Shown: in pieces, positions 1 through 7,253 of the stretch
Position numbering within the stretch: the first letter of the stretch is position 1
How the letters are laid out: each line of letters starts with the position of its first letter
NCBI GenBank assembly: GCA_009920595.1
Contig: RFZR01000011.1
Location: 1-18,510 of the forward strand
Length of the DNA stretch: 18,510 nt
From: Alphaproteobacteria bacterium
GTDB lineage: Bacteria; Pseudomonadota; Alphaproteobacteria; Rhizobiales; Beijerinckiaceae
Direction: 5' to 3'
The notes under the pieces: generated by a model
The model's input: the letters and a program-made list of their open reading frames with translations, nothing else
The model's database searches: none
What the model was told of the DNA's origin: nothing
Position numbers and translations under genes: made by a program

Positions 1-74
1 GGAGTAGCTCAGCCGGCTAGAGCAGAGGAATCATAATCCTTGTGTCGGGGGTTCGAGTCCCTCCTCCGCTACCA
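1..74 (+). tRNA. tRNA-Met (CAU), 5' end cut by the window edge
   Basis: The cloverleaf can be read directly. The D arm carries GCTC...GAGC. The anticodon stem GAGGA/TCCTT encloses the loop ATCATAA with CAT in the centre. The T arm GGGGG/CCCTC has loop TTCGAGT, and the 3' acceptor strand CTCCGCT is followed by A and an encoded CCA at 72-74. The 3' acceptor strand requires AGCGGAG at the 5' end, but the window begins at GGAG, so the first three bases lie outside. The sequence closely resembles elongator tRNA-Met of alphaproteobacteria. A tRNA-Ile with a lysidine-modified CAU anticodon is the alternative, less likely from the arm sequences. Confidence 0.93.
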
Positions 75-209
75 TTGATACAGCGGTTTTTGGCCAGGCT
101 GATCGAGTAGTGCCAACGCACTGACATCTCCGGTTATTATCGGCATGGATCCAGGGACGGTGGAGGTCCTCCTTCCCAAACTCTCAATTGTTAAAGCGAA
201 GTCAAAAAA

Positions 210-647
210 ATGGATATAGTTGCTGCATATGCGGGGCTCTTCTCTATCGCATTTTTGGCTGCGACTCTGTTACCCGCCCAATCTGAGGCTGCACTCGTTG
301 GTCTATTAGCGTTAGATCGCTATCCGGTGTTGCAACTCCTCACAGTTGCAAGCGTTGGGAATGTGCTGGGCTCATGCCTGAACTATTCAATCGGCCGGTT
401 CTTTACAAATTCAAAGTGGATGCAGAGATTGGTGTCTGATGCACAACGTGATCGCGCCGAACAATATTATAAGCGCTATGGCAGGTGGTCACTATTGGCA
501 AGTTGGCTTCCCATCGTGGGAGATCCATTAACGGTTGTTGCCGGAATATTACGTGAAAACCTGTTTTATTTTGTAATCCTTGTCACGATTGCGAAAGTTG
601 GTCGCTACATCGTCGTCCTTGCAATACATCAAGCCTGGTTCACGTAG
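210..647 (+). CDS. yqaA: YqaA family membrane protein (DedA/VTT-like)
   Basis: A 145-residue integral inner-membrane protein with the YqaA layout: an N-terminal hydrophobic segment (about 5-35), the glycine-rich GNVLGSCLNY motif (50-59) followed by IGRFF, a polar stretch (66-90), and the hallmark SWLPIVGDPLTVVAG (98-112), then a final hydrophobic segment (118-140). The family is a short branch of the DedA/SNARE-associated superfamily. Related DedA proteins are linked to lipid-carrier flipping and membrane homeostasis, but the role of YqaA itself is poorly known. Length is normal for the family. The start is the ATG after a weak purine stretch (AAGCGAAG). It lies about 135 bp downstream of the tRNA and reads away from it. 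No partner gene is next to it. Confidence 0.88.
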   Translation: MDIVAAYAGLFSIAFLAATLLPAQSEAALVGLLALDRYPVLQLLTVASVGNVLGSCLNYSIGRFFTNSKWMQRLVSDAQRDRAEQYYKRYGRWSLLASWLPIVGDPLTVVAGILRENLFYFVILVTIAKVGRYIVVLAIHQAWFT

Positions 648-942
648 CAGAATTCGCCTCGCTTTTTTTGGGGGGATTAGGTTCGTCAAGAACTGAGTTT
701 TGTGTTAGGTAGTGAACTGCAGTTTTAATAGCTTTGTGGTTTGGAATCGACCAGATCAGCCTCTCAGGCTACGGGGGTTCAAATCGAAGCGATGAGTGCG
801 GACGGATGATGTTGTCCGGTAACCGCCATGTTTTAACTTCCCTTAATCTAGGGTTCACTTAAGTGGCAGACTCTTTAAAATTAAGTTTGAAGCACACATG
901 CATTGCGGCGCATGAGAAGGCATTTTTAACAAAATCAAAAAA

Positions 943-1887
943 TTAGTCGAAGAGGCTTGAGACCGAGGTTTCAAGCGCGGTGCGTTCAATCGCTTCGCCA
1001 AGAAGCGCGCCGATCGACATTACGCGGACATTTTTCGCCACTTTCACCGCTTCGGTCGGTTGAATGGAATCGGTGATCACAAGCTCTTTCAATTTTGAGG
1101 CCGCGATACGCGCGACTGCGCCACCTGAAAGCACGCCATGCGTAATGTAAGCATAAACTTCCTTGGCGCCCTTTTCGAGAAGCGCTTCGGCTGCATTGCA
1201 GAGCGTTCCACCTGAATCGACAATATCATCGACAAGAATACAAGAACGTCCTGCAACATCGCCAATAATGTTCATGACTTCCGATTCACCGGCACGTTCG
1301 CGGCGTTTGTCGACAATCGCGAGTGGCGCATCAATGCGCTTTGCTAGAGCGCGCGCGCGCACCACGCCGCCAACATCGGGAGAAACGACCATCACATTGG
1401 AAGTGTTCATATGTTCTTTGATATCGCGTGCCATCAAAGGCGCAGAAAAAAGATTATCTGTCGGAATATCGAAGAATCCTTGAATTTGTCCGGCGTGAAG
1501 ATCAACCGTCAGAACACGATCGACACCTGACTCGGTAATCAGATTCGCAACGAGCTTCGCGGAAATCGGCGTGCGTCCTGAAGCGCGACGATCTTGTCTC
1601 GCGTAACCAAAATAAGGGATCACCGCCGTGATGCGTCGCGCGGATGAGCGACGCAGCGCATCAGAGATGATCAAGAGTTCCATCAAATGATCATTGGTCG
1701 GAAAGGCCGTCGACTGAATGATAAACACATCCTGTCCACGCACATTTTCCTGAATTTCGACAAAGATCTCCATATCGGCAAAGCGACGCACCTGCGCTTT
1801 GACGAGCGGCACTTCAAGGTGATCGCCAATTGCTTTTGCGAGCGGGGCGTTCGAATTGCCGGCAATGAGTTTGATATGGAGTGCCAT
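943..1887 (-). CDS. prs: Ribose-phosphate pyrophosphokinase (PRPP synthetase)
   Basis: Class I PRPP synthetase of 314 residues, making phosphoribosyl pyrophosphate from ribose-5-phosphate and ATP in the cytoplasm. Visible family marks: RRFADMEIFVEIQENVRG (34-51), the ATP-binding YFGYARQDRR (92-101), TVDLHAGQIQGFF (127-139), the catalytic flexible loop KRRERAGESEV (194-204), and the PRPP loop LVDDIVDSGGT (218-228). The reading frame is open further upstream, but the start is the internal ATG at 1887, which has AAGGA about 6 bases upstream and matches the usual N-terminus (MALHIKLIAGNSN). It is the last gene of a leftward operon, 10 bp after the phosphoribosyltransferase stop, so its product supplies the co-substrate of its neighbour. 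Whether it is the cell's only Prs cannot be told here. Confidence 0.95.
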   Translation of the reverse strand: MALHIKLIAGNSNAPLAKAIGDHLEVPLVKAQVRRFADMEIFVEIQENVRGQDVFIIQSTAFPTNDHLMELLIISDALRRSSARRITAVIPYFGYARQDRRASGRTPISAKLVANLITESGVDRVLTVDLHAGQIQGFFDIPTDNLFSAPLMARDIKEHMNTSNVMVVSPDVGGVVRARALAKRIDAPLAIVDKRRERAGESEVMNIIGDVAGRSCILVDDIVDSGGTLCNAAEALLEKGAKEVYAYITHGVLSGGAVARIAASKLKELVITDSIQPTEAVKVAKNVRVMSIGALLGEAIERTALETSVSSLFD

Positions 1888-1897
1888 GGATAGGTCC

Positions 1898-2524
1898 TTA
1901 TCGAATCCGTGGGAACGCCATTTCGGGCTTATAGGTTTTGAAACTCGACAATTGCTGCGCGTTACATTCCTTTTGCCATTGCGAGCCCTGCACAACGCCT
2001 GAGACACAACGATATTTTTTGCGATAGGCATCTGTTACCGCATTTTCTTCGATCGCGACCGCAGCAAGGCCGACTACTTTTCCGCCTTGTCTTTCGATCA
2101 AGCGGATCGCGCCATCCATCGTGCCACCCGTTTCAACCCATTGATCGACGACCAGCACTTTTGTGCCTTCGGCAAATGCAGGTTTACGCAATTCCATATC
2201 CTGCGTGCGGCCCGAGTAATTGTTGAATTCAACCTTGTCGGTTTCAACGCAAAGCTTGCCGGCTTTTCTTACAGGAAGAAAGCCCACTTTCAAACGCGTT
2301 GCGAGCGCCGAGCCAAGCACAAAGCCCATGGCATCAAGACCTGCAACCACATCGATGGTTAAGCCGTCGAGATCCGCAACAAGATCATCAAGGAGATCAT
2401 TGAAGGCTTCTCCATTGATATAAATGGATGTCGGATCAAGCCATGCAAATTTATTGCCCTTGGTATTGGGTGCCATGATGGACAAATACCAACGATTGTC
2501 GCGAGATCCCTTATCTCTTGTCAT
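1898..2524 (-). CDS. APRT-like phosphoribosyltransferase
   Basis: A 208-residue type I phosphoribosyltransferase, expected to join a base to PRPP and release pyrophosphate. The order of motifs follows adenine phosphoribosyltransferase: AGLDAMGFVLGSALA (61-75), the basic PVRKAGKLC (84-92), the acidic DMELRK (109-114), and the PRPP loop VLVVDQWVETGGTM (123-136). In the loop the usual second acidic residue is Gln (D-Q rather than D-D), and WVETGG replaces the common LLATGG. This variant is seen in APRT-like proteins of unsettled substrate. The start ATG overlaps the stop of the upstream gene as ATGA, with GAAGGAG just before it, so translation is probably coupled. The frame is open beyond this start, but the extra sequence is only the shadow of the upstream gene. 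The base it uses is not known; it may be the product of the amidohydrolase across the regulator. Confidence 0.87.
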   Translation of the reverse strand: MTRDKGSRDNRWYLSIMAPNTKGNKFAWLDPTSIYINGEAFNDLLDDLVADLDGLTIDVVAGLDAMGFVLGSALATRLKVGFLPVRKAGKLCVETDKVEFNNYSGRTQDMELRKPAFAEGTKVLVVDQWVETGGTMDGAIRLIERQGGKVVGLAAVAIEENAVTDAYRKKYRCVSGVVQGSQWQKECNAQQLSSFKTYKPEMAFPRIR

Positions 2525-3273
2525 GACTTGGCTCCTTCTTTGCGGCAGAGAGTGAGAAGAGCGCGTAAGCGCGCCGGGTCGATATTGTAGAAATCGCCTT
2601 TGTGATTGATGCCGGTTGCGACCATGAAGCCATCGACATCTTTCACATAGTGATGAGCGTTTTCGGGTGTGATTCCGGAAGCTAAAGTCAGCGGCGCATC
2701 GCCAATCGCTTTGCGGAATGTTTCGATTTTTCCGAGATCCGCTGCGTGACCCGTCGCAACACCTGATGTGCACACGGCATCCATATAATGCGTCGCGATT
2801 TCAGCCGAGATCGCATAATGTTCGGGCGCGACTTCACGTTGCTTTTTGAAACAGGTGCCGCCGGTGTAAAGACCGTTCCAACCGGATGAAGCGCGGATTT
2901 TTTGTATCGCGCCGGCTTCTGTTTGAGCATCGATCGTCTCATGCTCATTGATACAGGCATCATCCGCCCAATACGCGTCAACGTGAATGCCTTCGCGCGC
3001 CAATTGTCCGAGAACCGGAAAAGCCTCGCGACCTGTGACGGCCAAGAAATTAACGCCGAGCCAAAGCGAGGGGTGCCGCTTGCGCACATGGCGGATGATG
3101 GGGAGAAATTCGGGATAAGCGAAATCATGATTGATAAGAAAGACGCCGGCAGCGCCTTCTTCGATCGCGATCGCTACATTGCGGGCAGCCTGGTCATTAT
3201 CGGTGACATGAATCACCGGCAGAACCACGGGGCCGGGCGATTTGAAGAGTTTGTGAAAATCGTTGCGTGTCAT
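2521..3273 (-). CDS. BtpA/SgcQ family TIM-barrel protein
   Basis: A 250-residue protein with BtpA/SgcQ family features: the barrel-like repeat of hydrophobic strands, VFLINHDF (44-51), GVNFLAVTGREAF (73-85), TSGVATG (169-175), LASGITPEN (197-205) and DGFMVATGINHKG (214-226), the last resembling phosphate-binding loops of ribulose-phosphate-type barrels. The family is named after a photosystem I biogenesis factor, but in heterotrophs it sits in catabolic operons and is probably an enzyme acting on a phosphorylated sugar or nucleotide; no reaction is established. It is first in the leftward operon with the phosphoribosyltransferase and prs. The start at 3273 has no good Shine-Dalgarno sequence (CTTCCCTCC precedes it). 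Instead the stop of a possible 10-codon leader overlaps it as ATGA. Confidence 0.85.
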   Translation of the reverse strand: MTRNDFHKLFKSPGPVVLPVIHVTDNDQAARNVAIAIEEGAAGVFLINHDFAYPEFLPIIRHVRKRHPSLWLGVNFLAVTGREAFPVLGQLAREGIHVDAYWADDACINEHETIDAQTEAGAIQKIRASSGWNGLYTGGTCFKKQREVAPEHYAISAEIATHYMDAVCTSGVATGHAADLGKIETFRKAIGDAPLTLASGITPENAHHYVKDVDGFMVATGINHKGDFYNIDPARLRALLTLCRKEGAKS

Positions 3274-3302
3274 GGAGGGAAGATTGCCACCCTCTTGACC
3301 AT
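3270..3302 (-). other. Possible 10-codon leader ORF coupled to the BtpA-family gene
   Basis: Reading leftward, ATG at 3302 opens a mini-ORF encoding MVKRVAIFPP and ending in TGA at 3272-3270. That TGA overlaps the ATG of the BtpA-family gene (ATGA). The main gene has no recognisable ribosome binding site, so re-initiation from this leader could explain its translation. A -10-like GATAAT (3319 to 3314 on the minus strand) would put the transcript start only a few bases before the leader ATG, making it nearly leaderless. A chance mini-ORF is quite possible. Confidence 0.3.
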
Positions 3303-3344
3303 AATGGAAATTTATTATCTTGATAGTACCATCAGGAGAGTAAA
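3274..3344. promoter_or_regulatory. Divergent promoter/operator region of the LysR gene and the BtpA operon
   Basis: This 71-bp gap separates two divergent transcription units, the usual place for LysR-type control. It contains the inverted repeat TATCTTGATA (3316-3325), a rightward TTGACC -35-like box (3295-3300), and a leftward GATAAT -10-like box with no clear -35 box. AGGAGAG at 3334-3340 is the ribosome binding site of the LysR gene. Binding of the LysR product here is inferred from layout only. Confidence 0.45.
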
Positions 3345-4229
3345 TTGAGCGAGACCAATCTCCCCGTCGATGTATTGCGCGCTTACATTACCGTCATTGA
3401 CCTTGGCGGTTATACGCGGGCGGCGGCGGCGCTGAATCGGTCTCAACCGGCGATTAGTCTTCAAATCAAGCGCTTAGAAGATCTGATCGGCAAGCAATTG
3501 ATCGCCTTTGAAGGGCGGCAATTGCGCCTGACTGAATATGGCGAGGCGCTTGCGATTTATGCGCGGCAGCTCTTGCAAATTAATGATGAGGCCGTCTCAA
3601 AACTGAAGGGTCGGAGTGTGGACGGGACGATCCGCATTGGATTGCCGACCGATTTTGCAGTGGCTTTTCTTCAAGAGGCCATCTCCGAATTCTCTCGCGA
3701 CAATCCGCTCGTTTCATTGGAAATCATCTGTGATGTTTCAAATGACATCATCGATGGGTTGCATCGCAATGAGCTTGATATCGTTGTTGCCTTGTTGCGG
3801 TCTGATAAAAATCCCTATCTCGTTCGCGCGTGGGAAGAGCAGCCGATTTGGGCCGGATCCCGGTTGAATGATTTGCGGAATTTGAATCCTCTGCCCCTCG
3901 CTACGCATCCGGAAGGCTGTGAATATCGCCGCCGTATGTTTGCGGCCTTGCGCTCAGTGGGGCGTGAATGGCGGATCGCTTATACAAATCCCGGTATCAG
4001 CGGGCTGCAACGAGCGGTGAGTTCTGGCATTGGCATTTCCGCGCTCACTCGCAAAACACTCTCTCAGGACATGGTGGTCTTGACGCCGGAAGATGGATTT
4101 CCACCGCTAGAAAAAATCAGCGTTGGCCTCTTTTATAAGCATATGAGAATGACGGACGCGGGACTCGCACTCATTAAATGCCTGATTTCAAGCCTTGATG
4201 ATGCGGCTTCGCCTAAAAACAAGGCGTGA
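3345..4229 (+). CDS. LysR family transcriptional regulator
   Basis: A 294-residue LysR-type regulator. The N-terminal winged helix-turn-helix covers about residues 8-66, with the family pattern YTRAAAALNRSQPAISLQIKRLED (23-46, shown as motif extent) and the following QLRLTEYGEAL. The rest (about 90-290) is the periplasmic-binding-like effector domain starting at GTIRIGLPTDF. The start codon is TTG, chosen because AGGAGAG lies at the right distance and the N-terminus matches family length. It is transcribed away from the BtpA-phosphoribosyltransferase-prs operon and towards the ABC transporter operon, so it probably controls one or both in response to the imported compound or a derivative. No gene for another regulator lies in this block. 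Confidence 0.93.
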   Translation: MSETNLPVDVLRAYITVIDLGGYTRAAAALNRSQPAISLQIKRLEDLIGKQLIAFEGRQLRLTEYGEALAIYARQLLQINDEAVSKLKGRSVDGTIRIGLPTDFAVAFLQEAISEFSRDNPLVSLEIICDVSNDIIDGLHRNELDIVVALLRSDKNPYLVRAWEEQPIWAGSRLNDLRNLNPLPLATHPEGCEYRRRMFAALRSVGREWRIAYTNPGISGLQRAVSSGIGISALTRKTLSQDMVVLTPEDGFPPLEKISVGLFYKHMRMTDAGLALIKCLISSLDDAASPKNKA

Positions 4230-4391
4230 CTCCATAAATATAACTAAACACAATAGACTTATTGAAATCATAAATTTTGCGTATGTCTAACCCTAGGCTA
4301 GCCTCAAATCTTGGGAGGCCTTTATCTTCAGGAGGGATGGAGAGGAGGGTCCCATTTCGGCCGGATAGTCTGGCCTTTCAGGAGGGGGAAC
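4230..4391 (+). promoter_or_regulatory. Leader/promoter region of the Pot-type ABC operon
   Basis: The 162-bp gap starts A+T-rich and ends purine-rich. A TTGAAA (4262-4267) could serve as -35, but no convincing -10 follows. AGGCTAGCCT (4295-4304) is a perfect 10-bp palindrome. The sequence TTCAGGAGGG occurs twice (4327-4336 and 4377-4386). The second copy is the ribosome binding site of the binding-protein gene. The first is followed at once by an ATG whose frame overlaps the gene out of phase. Confidence 0.35.
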
Positions 4392-5513
4392 ATGAGCAGT
4401 ATTTTAGTGCCGACACGGCGCGCGCTCTTAAAGGCCACAGCGGCCTCTGCGCTCGCGATGCCATTCGTCAGCCGCGCATGGGCGGCCGTGACAGAAATCA
4501 ATATGCTCGCATGGTATGGTCATGGTGAGCCTGATGTGGTGGGCGAATTCGAAGCCGCCAATAATGTGAAATTCAAACCAAAATATTATGCCGGTGGTGA
4601 CAATATGCTTGCGCTCATCGCGCAATCACCTCCTGGAACTTATGATGTGATTTTGTCAGATGCTGAATTCGTTCAGCAATTGAATGCTGCCGGTTATATT
4701 GAAGAACTCAATGCCGCCGATTATCCCTTCGATGATATGGTGCATGAAGACTTCAAGAAATTCCCCGGTCACTGGAAAGATGGCAAACTCTATTCCGTGA
4801 TGGTGCGCTTTGGTTTGTTGGGCGTGTCCTATAACACCAAAGCCGTCTCTGATGCTGAAGCAGAAAGCTATAAATGCTTCTGGAAGCCGGAGCTTAAGGG
4901 CAAGGTTGGTCACTTCGATTGGCATTTGCCGAATCTGGGCCAGATCAGCCTTTTCAACGGTAACGGCAAGAATCTCTGGAACCTTGATAAAGGCCAATGG
5001 GACAAGGTGAAGGCCACTGCCAAAACCTTGCGTCCGCAAGTTGGTGGGTTCTTTGATTACGGTGGCACCTTCAACGGTTTGAAGACCGGCGAAATGTTGG
5101 CCATGGCCGGTATCGGCGACTGGATCACGGGTGTGCTCGAACGCGATGGCGCGCCGGTGAAGTCGGTGATTCCGAAAGAAGGCGGTGTTCAGTTCACTGA
5201 ATCCTATTCGATCGGCAAAGGCTCATCGAAGGCGGCGATTGTGAAGAAATTCATTCAATATATGTTGTCGCCAGAAGGTCAGGTGAAGTCGGCGAATATG
5301 GCTGCCTATCCGGCCAATATCGTCACCAATAAGGGCCGTAAGGCGCTTCAGGATAAGGACCCGAAAGAAGCGAAGCGCTCTAACCAAGTCGATGGCGCGG
5401 CGCTTGATCCGGTGAAGCTCATTAAGGATGGTCGCGTGCATTATCGCGATATTCCGAAGCAGCAATCGCTCGAAGATTGGAACGATTTCTGGCAGGAATA
5501 TAAGAGCGCATAA
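4392..5513 (+). CDS. ABC transporter substrate-binding protein, PotD-like, Tat-exported
   Basis: A 373-residue periplasmic binding protein of the spermidine/putrescine (SBP_bac_8) type. The N-terminus has a twin-arginine signal: TRRALLK (8-14), hydrophobic region, and a likely cleavage after AWA (31). The mature part opens with INMLAWYGHGEPDVVGEFEA, like PotD-type proteins, with YDVILSDAEFVQQL and a C-terminal SLEDWNDFWQEYKSA. The frame extends upstream, but ATG 4392 is chosen because GGAGGGGG lies just before it and the Tat signal follows. It delivers substrate to the permeases encoded after a hairpin. The pairing with a deaminase and phosphoribosyltransferase suggests a nucleobase-like ligand rather than a polyamine, but the binding residues cannot be judged by eye. 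Confidence 0.88.
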   Translation: MSSILVPTRRALLKATAASALAMPFVSRAWAAVTEINMLAWYGHGEPDVVGEFEAANNVKFKPKYYAGGDNMLALIAQSPPGTYDVILSDAEFVQQLNAAGYIEELNAADYPFDDMVHEDFKKFPGHWKDGKLYSVMVRFGLLGVSYNTKAVSDAEAESYKCFWKPELKGKVGHFDWHLPNLGQISLFNGNGKNLWNLDKGQWDKVKATAKTLRPQVGGFFDYGGTFNGLKTGEMLAMAGIGDWITGVLERDGAPVKSVIPKEGGVQFTESYSIGKGSSKAAIVKKFIQYMLSPEGQVKSANMAAYPANIVTNKGRKALQDKDPKEAKRSNQVDGAALDPVKLIKDGRVHYRDIPKQQSLEDWNDFWQEYKSA

Positions 5514-5537
5514 GTGATCTGATCACGACAAGAATAA

Positions 5538-5563
5538 GTGTCGGCGGAATAAATCGCCGACAC
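5538..5563 (+). terminator. Intra-operon stem-loop after the binding-protein gene
   Basis: A perfect 9-bp stem GTGTCGGCG/CGCCGACAC encloses an 8-base loop GAATAAAT, followed only by ATTTTAAC rather than a full T tract. It lies between the binding-protein stop and the first permease gene. This is typical of partial terminators or 3'-end stabilisers that leave binding-protein mRNA in excess. Confidence 0.6.
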
Positions 5564-5598
5564 ATTTTAACAAGAGGTGCCGCAAGGGAGGCGGGTTC

Positions 5599-6453
5599 GT
5601 GAGCGGGCAAAAAGCACGTCGCACTGACTGGTATGCGCTTTCATGGCGTGTTCCTCTTATTGTTTGGCAGGGCCTTTTTTTTGTTGGTCCGCTTCTTTTC
5701 ATGATCGCGATGTCATTCTTCATTGTGAAGAATTACCGCATGGAAGCGGCTTTTGATTGGGGCAATTGGATCAAGACCCTTGGCCGCCCGATCTTTTGGG
5801 ATTCCTATTTTCTAACGCTTCGATTGGCTTTTGGTGCCACGATTCTCACAACGCTTTTTGCGTTCCCTGCAAGTTTCTTTTTGTCGTTTCATGCGAGTGA
5901 AACGTTTAGGCGTTGGGCCGTATTCTTTTTGATCATTCCTTTTTTCACAAGCTATCTCGTGCGCATTTTCGCCTGGCAGGTGATCCTCGCTCAACAGGGT
6001 GTGATCAATGCGGGGCTTTCGCTTTTTGGGCTTGGCCCTTACACGATGCTGAACACGATGTTTGGTACCATGATTGGCTATCTGACTTTATGTTTACCGC
6101 TCGCGGTTATTCTGCAAACATTTGCTTTGAATGGTGTTGATCGACGATTGGTGGAAGCCGCGCATAATCTTGGCTGCGGCAAATTCCATACGATCTTTGC
6201 GGTGATCTTACCGCTTGCAAAAACTGGCTTTGTTGTTGCGGCCGTGTTCTGCTTTATTCTTTCCTTCGGTGATTTTGTTGCGCCTTATTATCTTGGCGGA
6301 TCAAAACCACCGACGCTTTCGATCATGATCATCGACACTTCGAAATCAGGCCAGCAATGGCCGCGCGCCGCCGTCGTTGCACTGATGATGATTGTTACTT
6401 TGATGGGCGTTGCTTTTAGCGCGATTGCCTATGCATATCGAAGGCGCCGCTAA
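5599..6453 (+). CDS. ABC transporter permease, PotB-like
   Basis: A 284-residue inner-membrane permease with about six transmembrane segments (first at about 18-43). The cytoplasmic EAA loop that docks on the ATPase reads EAAHNLGCG from residue 186. It belongs to the binding-protein-dependent transport family of the spermidine/putrescine class. The start codon is GTG, with GGGAGGCGGG just upstream. Its stop overlaps the next permease start (TAATG), so the two are probably made in equal amounts. It forms the heterodimeric channel with the following gene. Confidence 0.93.
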   Translation: MSGQKARRTDWYALSWRVPLIVWQGLFFVGPLLFMIAMSFFIVKNYRMEAAFDWGNWIKTLGRPIFWDSYFLTLRLAFGATILTTLFAFPASFFLSFHASETFRRWAVFFLIIPFFTSYLVRIFAWQVILAQQGVINAGLSLFGLGPYTMLNTMFGTMIGYLTLCLPLAVILQTFALNGVDRRLVEAAHNLGCGKFHTIFAVILPLAKTGFVVAAVFCFILSFGDFVAPYYLGGSKPPTLSIMIIDTSKSGQQWPRAAVVALMMIVTLMGVAFSAIAYAYRRRR

Positions 6454-7253
6454 TGAGCCTCGCCCCCACCCGTATCCTTCTGCGAATCTATATCGGCATT
6501 CTTTTTCTCTTTGTCTTTGCGCCGATCATCGCAAGTTTTGTGTTCTCCTTCAACTCGGATCGCTTTCCAACGATTCCGTTGGGCGGTTTCACAACACATT
6601 GGTATGAAAAAGCGTTTTTCAATGCCGAGCTTCTGCCTGCAGCCCTCAACAGTCTGACGGTGGCGCTTTCGACCGCATTACTTTCTACTTTTATCGGGTT
6701 CACCGCCGCCTATACCGATTATCGCTATCAATTTTTTGGCAAGACGGGATTTCTCATTCTTGGACTTCTGCCACCCACAATTCCGCTGATCATCATGGCC
6801 CTCGCGATGCTGGGATGGCTTTCGAATTTTCATGCGTCAGGCATGGTGGTTTCGATTGTGATTGCGCATACGGTTTTGTGTGCGCCATTCGCCATGGCGA
6901 TCATTCGCTTGCGCCTTCATCAGATGGATCCCAATCTCGAACCGGCCGCACATAATCTTGGCGCGTCGGAATGGGTGACGATGCTCAATATCATCATTCC
7001 TTTCACGCGACCGTCGATCATAGCAGCACTCTGTTTAACCGCTGCAGTGTCATTCGATGAATTCGCCGTGTCATGGTTTGTGTCTGGCTTGAATAAAACC
7101 ATCCCTGTCGTGATCCTTGAAATTCTCACTGGTAATATCGATCCGCAAGTCAATGCCATTGGCTCGGTCGTGTTGCTTGTTTCCATCGCCCTTGTCGTCA
7201 TTGCGCAAAGCCTTGTGATGGGCCGCACGCGCTCAACCGGAACCGCATCATGA
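6453..7253 (+). CDS. ABC transporter permease, PotC-like
   Basis: A 266-residue permease with six predicted transmembrane segments and the EAA-type loop EPAAHNLGASEW at 163-174, where the second residue of the motif is Pro, as is common in PotC-like subunits. It is the second channel subunit of the importer. The ATG shares its first base with the stop of the upstream permease, and its own stop overlaps the ATPase start (ATGA), giving a tightly coupled permease-permease-ATPase unit. Length is normal for the family. Confidence 0.93.
   Translation: MSLAPTRILLRIYIGILFLFVFAPIIASFVFSFNSDRFPTIPLGGFTTHWYEKAFFNAELLPAALNSLTVALSTALLSTFIGFTAAYTDYRYQFFGKTGFLILGLLPPTIPLIIMALAMLGWLSNFHASGMVVSIVIAHTVLCAPFAMAIIRLRLHQMDPNLEPAAHNLGASEWVTMLNIIIPFTRPSIIAALCLTAAVSFDEFAVSWFVSGLNKTIPVVILEILTGNIDPQVNAIGSVVLLVSIALVVIAQSLVMGRTRSTGTAS

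Noticed and set aside
162..172. GGAGGTCCTCC palindrome before yqaA
   Set aside because: It is too short and too far from the start codon to assign a regulatory role.
719..830. tRNA-like fragment (a GGGGGTTCAAATC stretch after an AGCCT/AGGCT stem)
   Set aside because: No acceptor stem, no second half of the T stem, and the anticodon-like loop has only three bases.
1163..1483. Open frame opposite prs
   Set aside because: It runs antisense to a conserved gene, with low-complexity Ser/Arg-rich composition and no ribosome site.
1888..2031. N-terminal extension of PRPP synthetase in the open frame upstream of ATG 1887
   Set aside because: The stretch overlaps the end of the transferase gene, is not Prs-like, and lacks a ribosome site, whereas ATG 1887 has AAGGA and the normal N-terminus.
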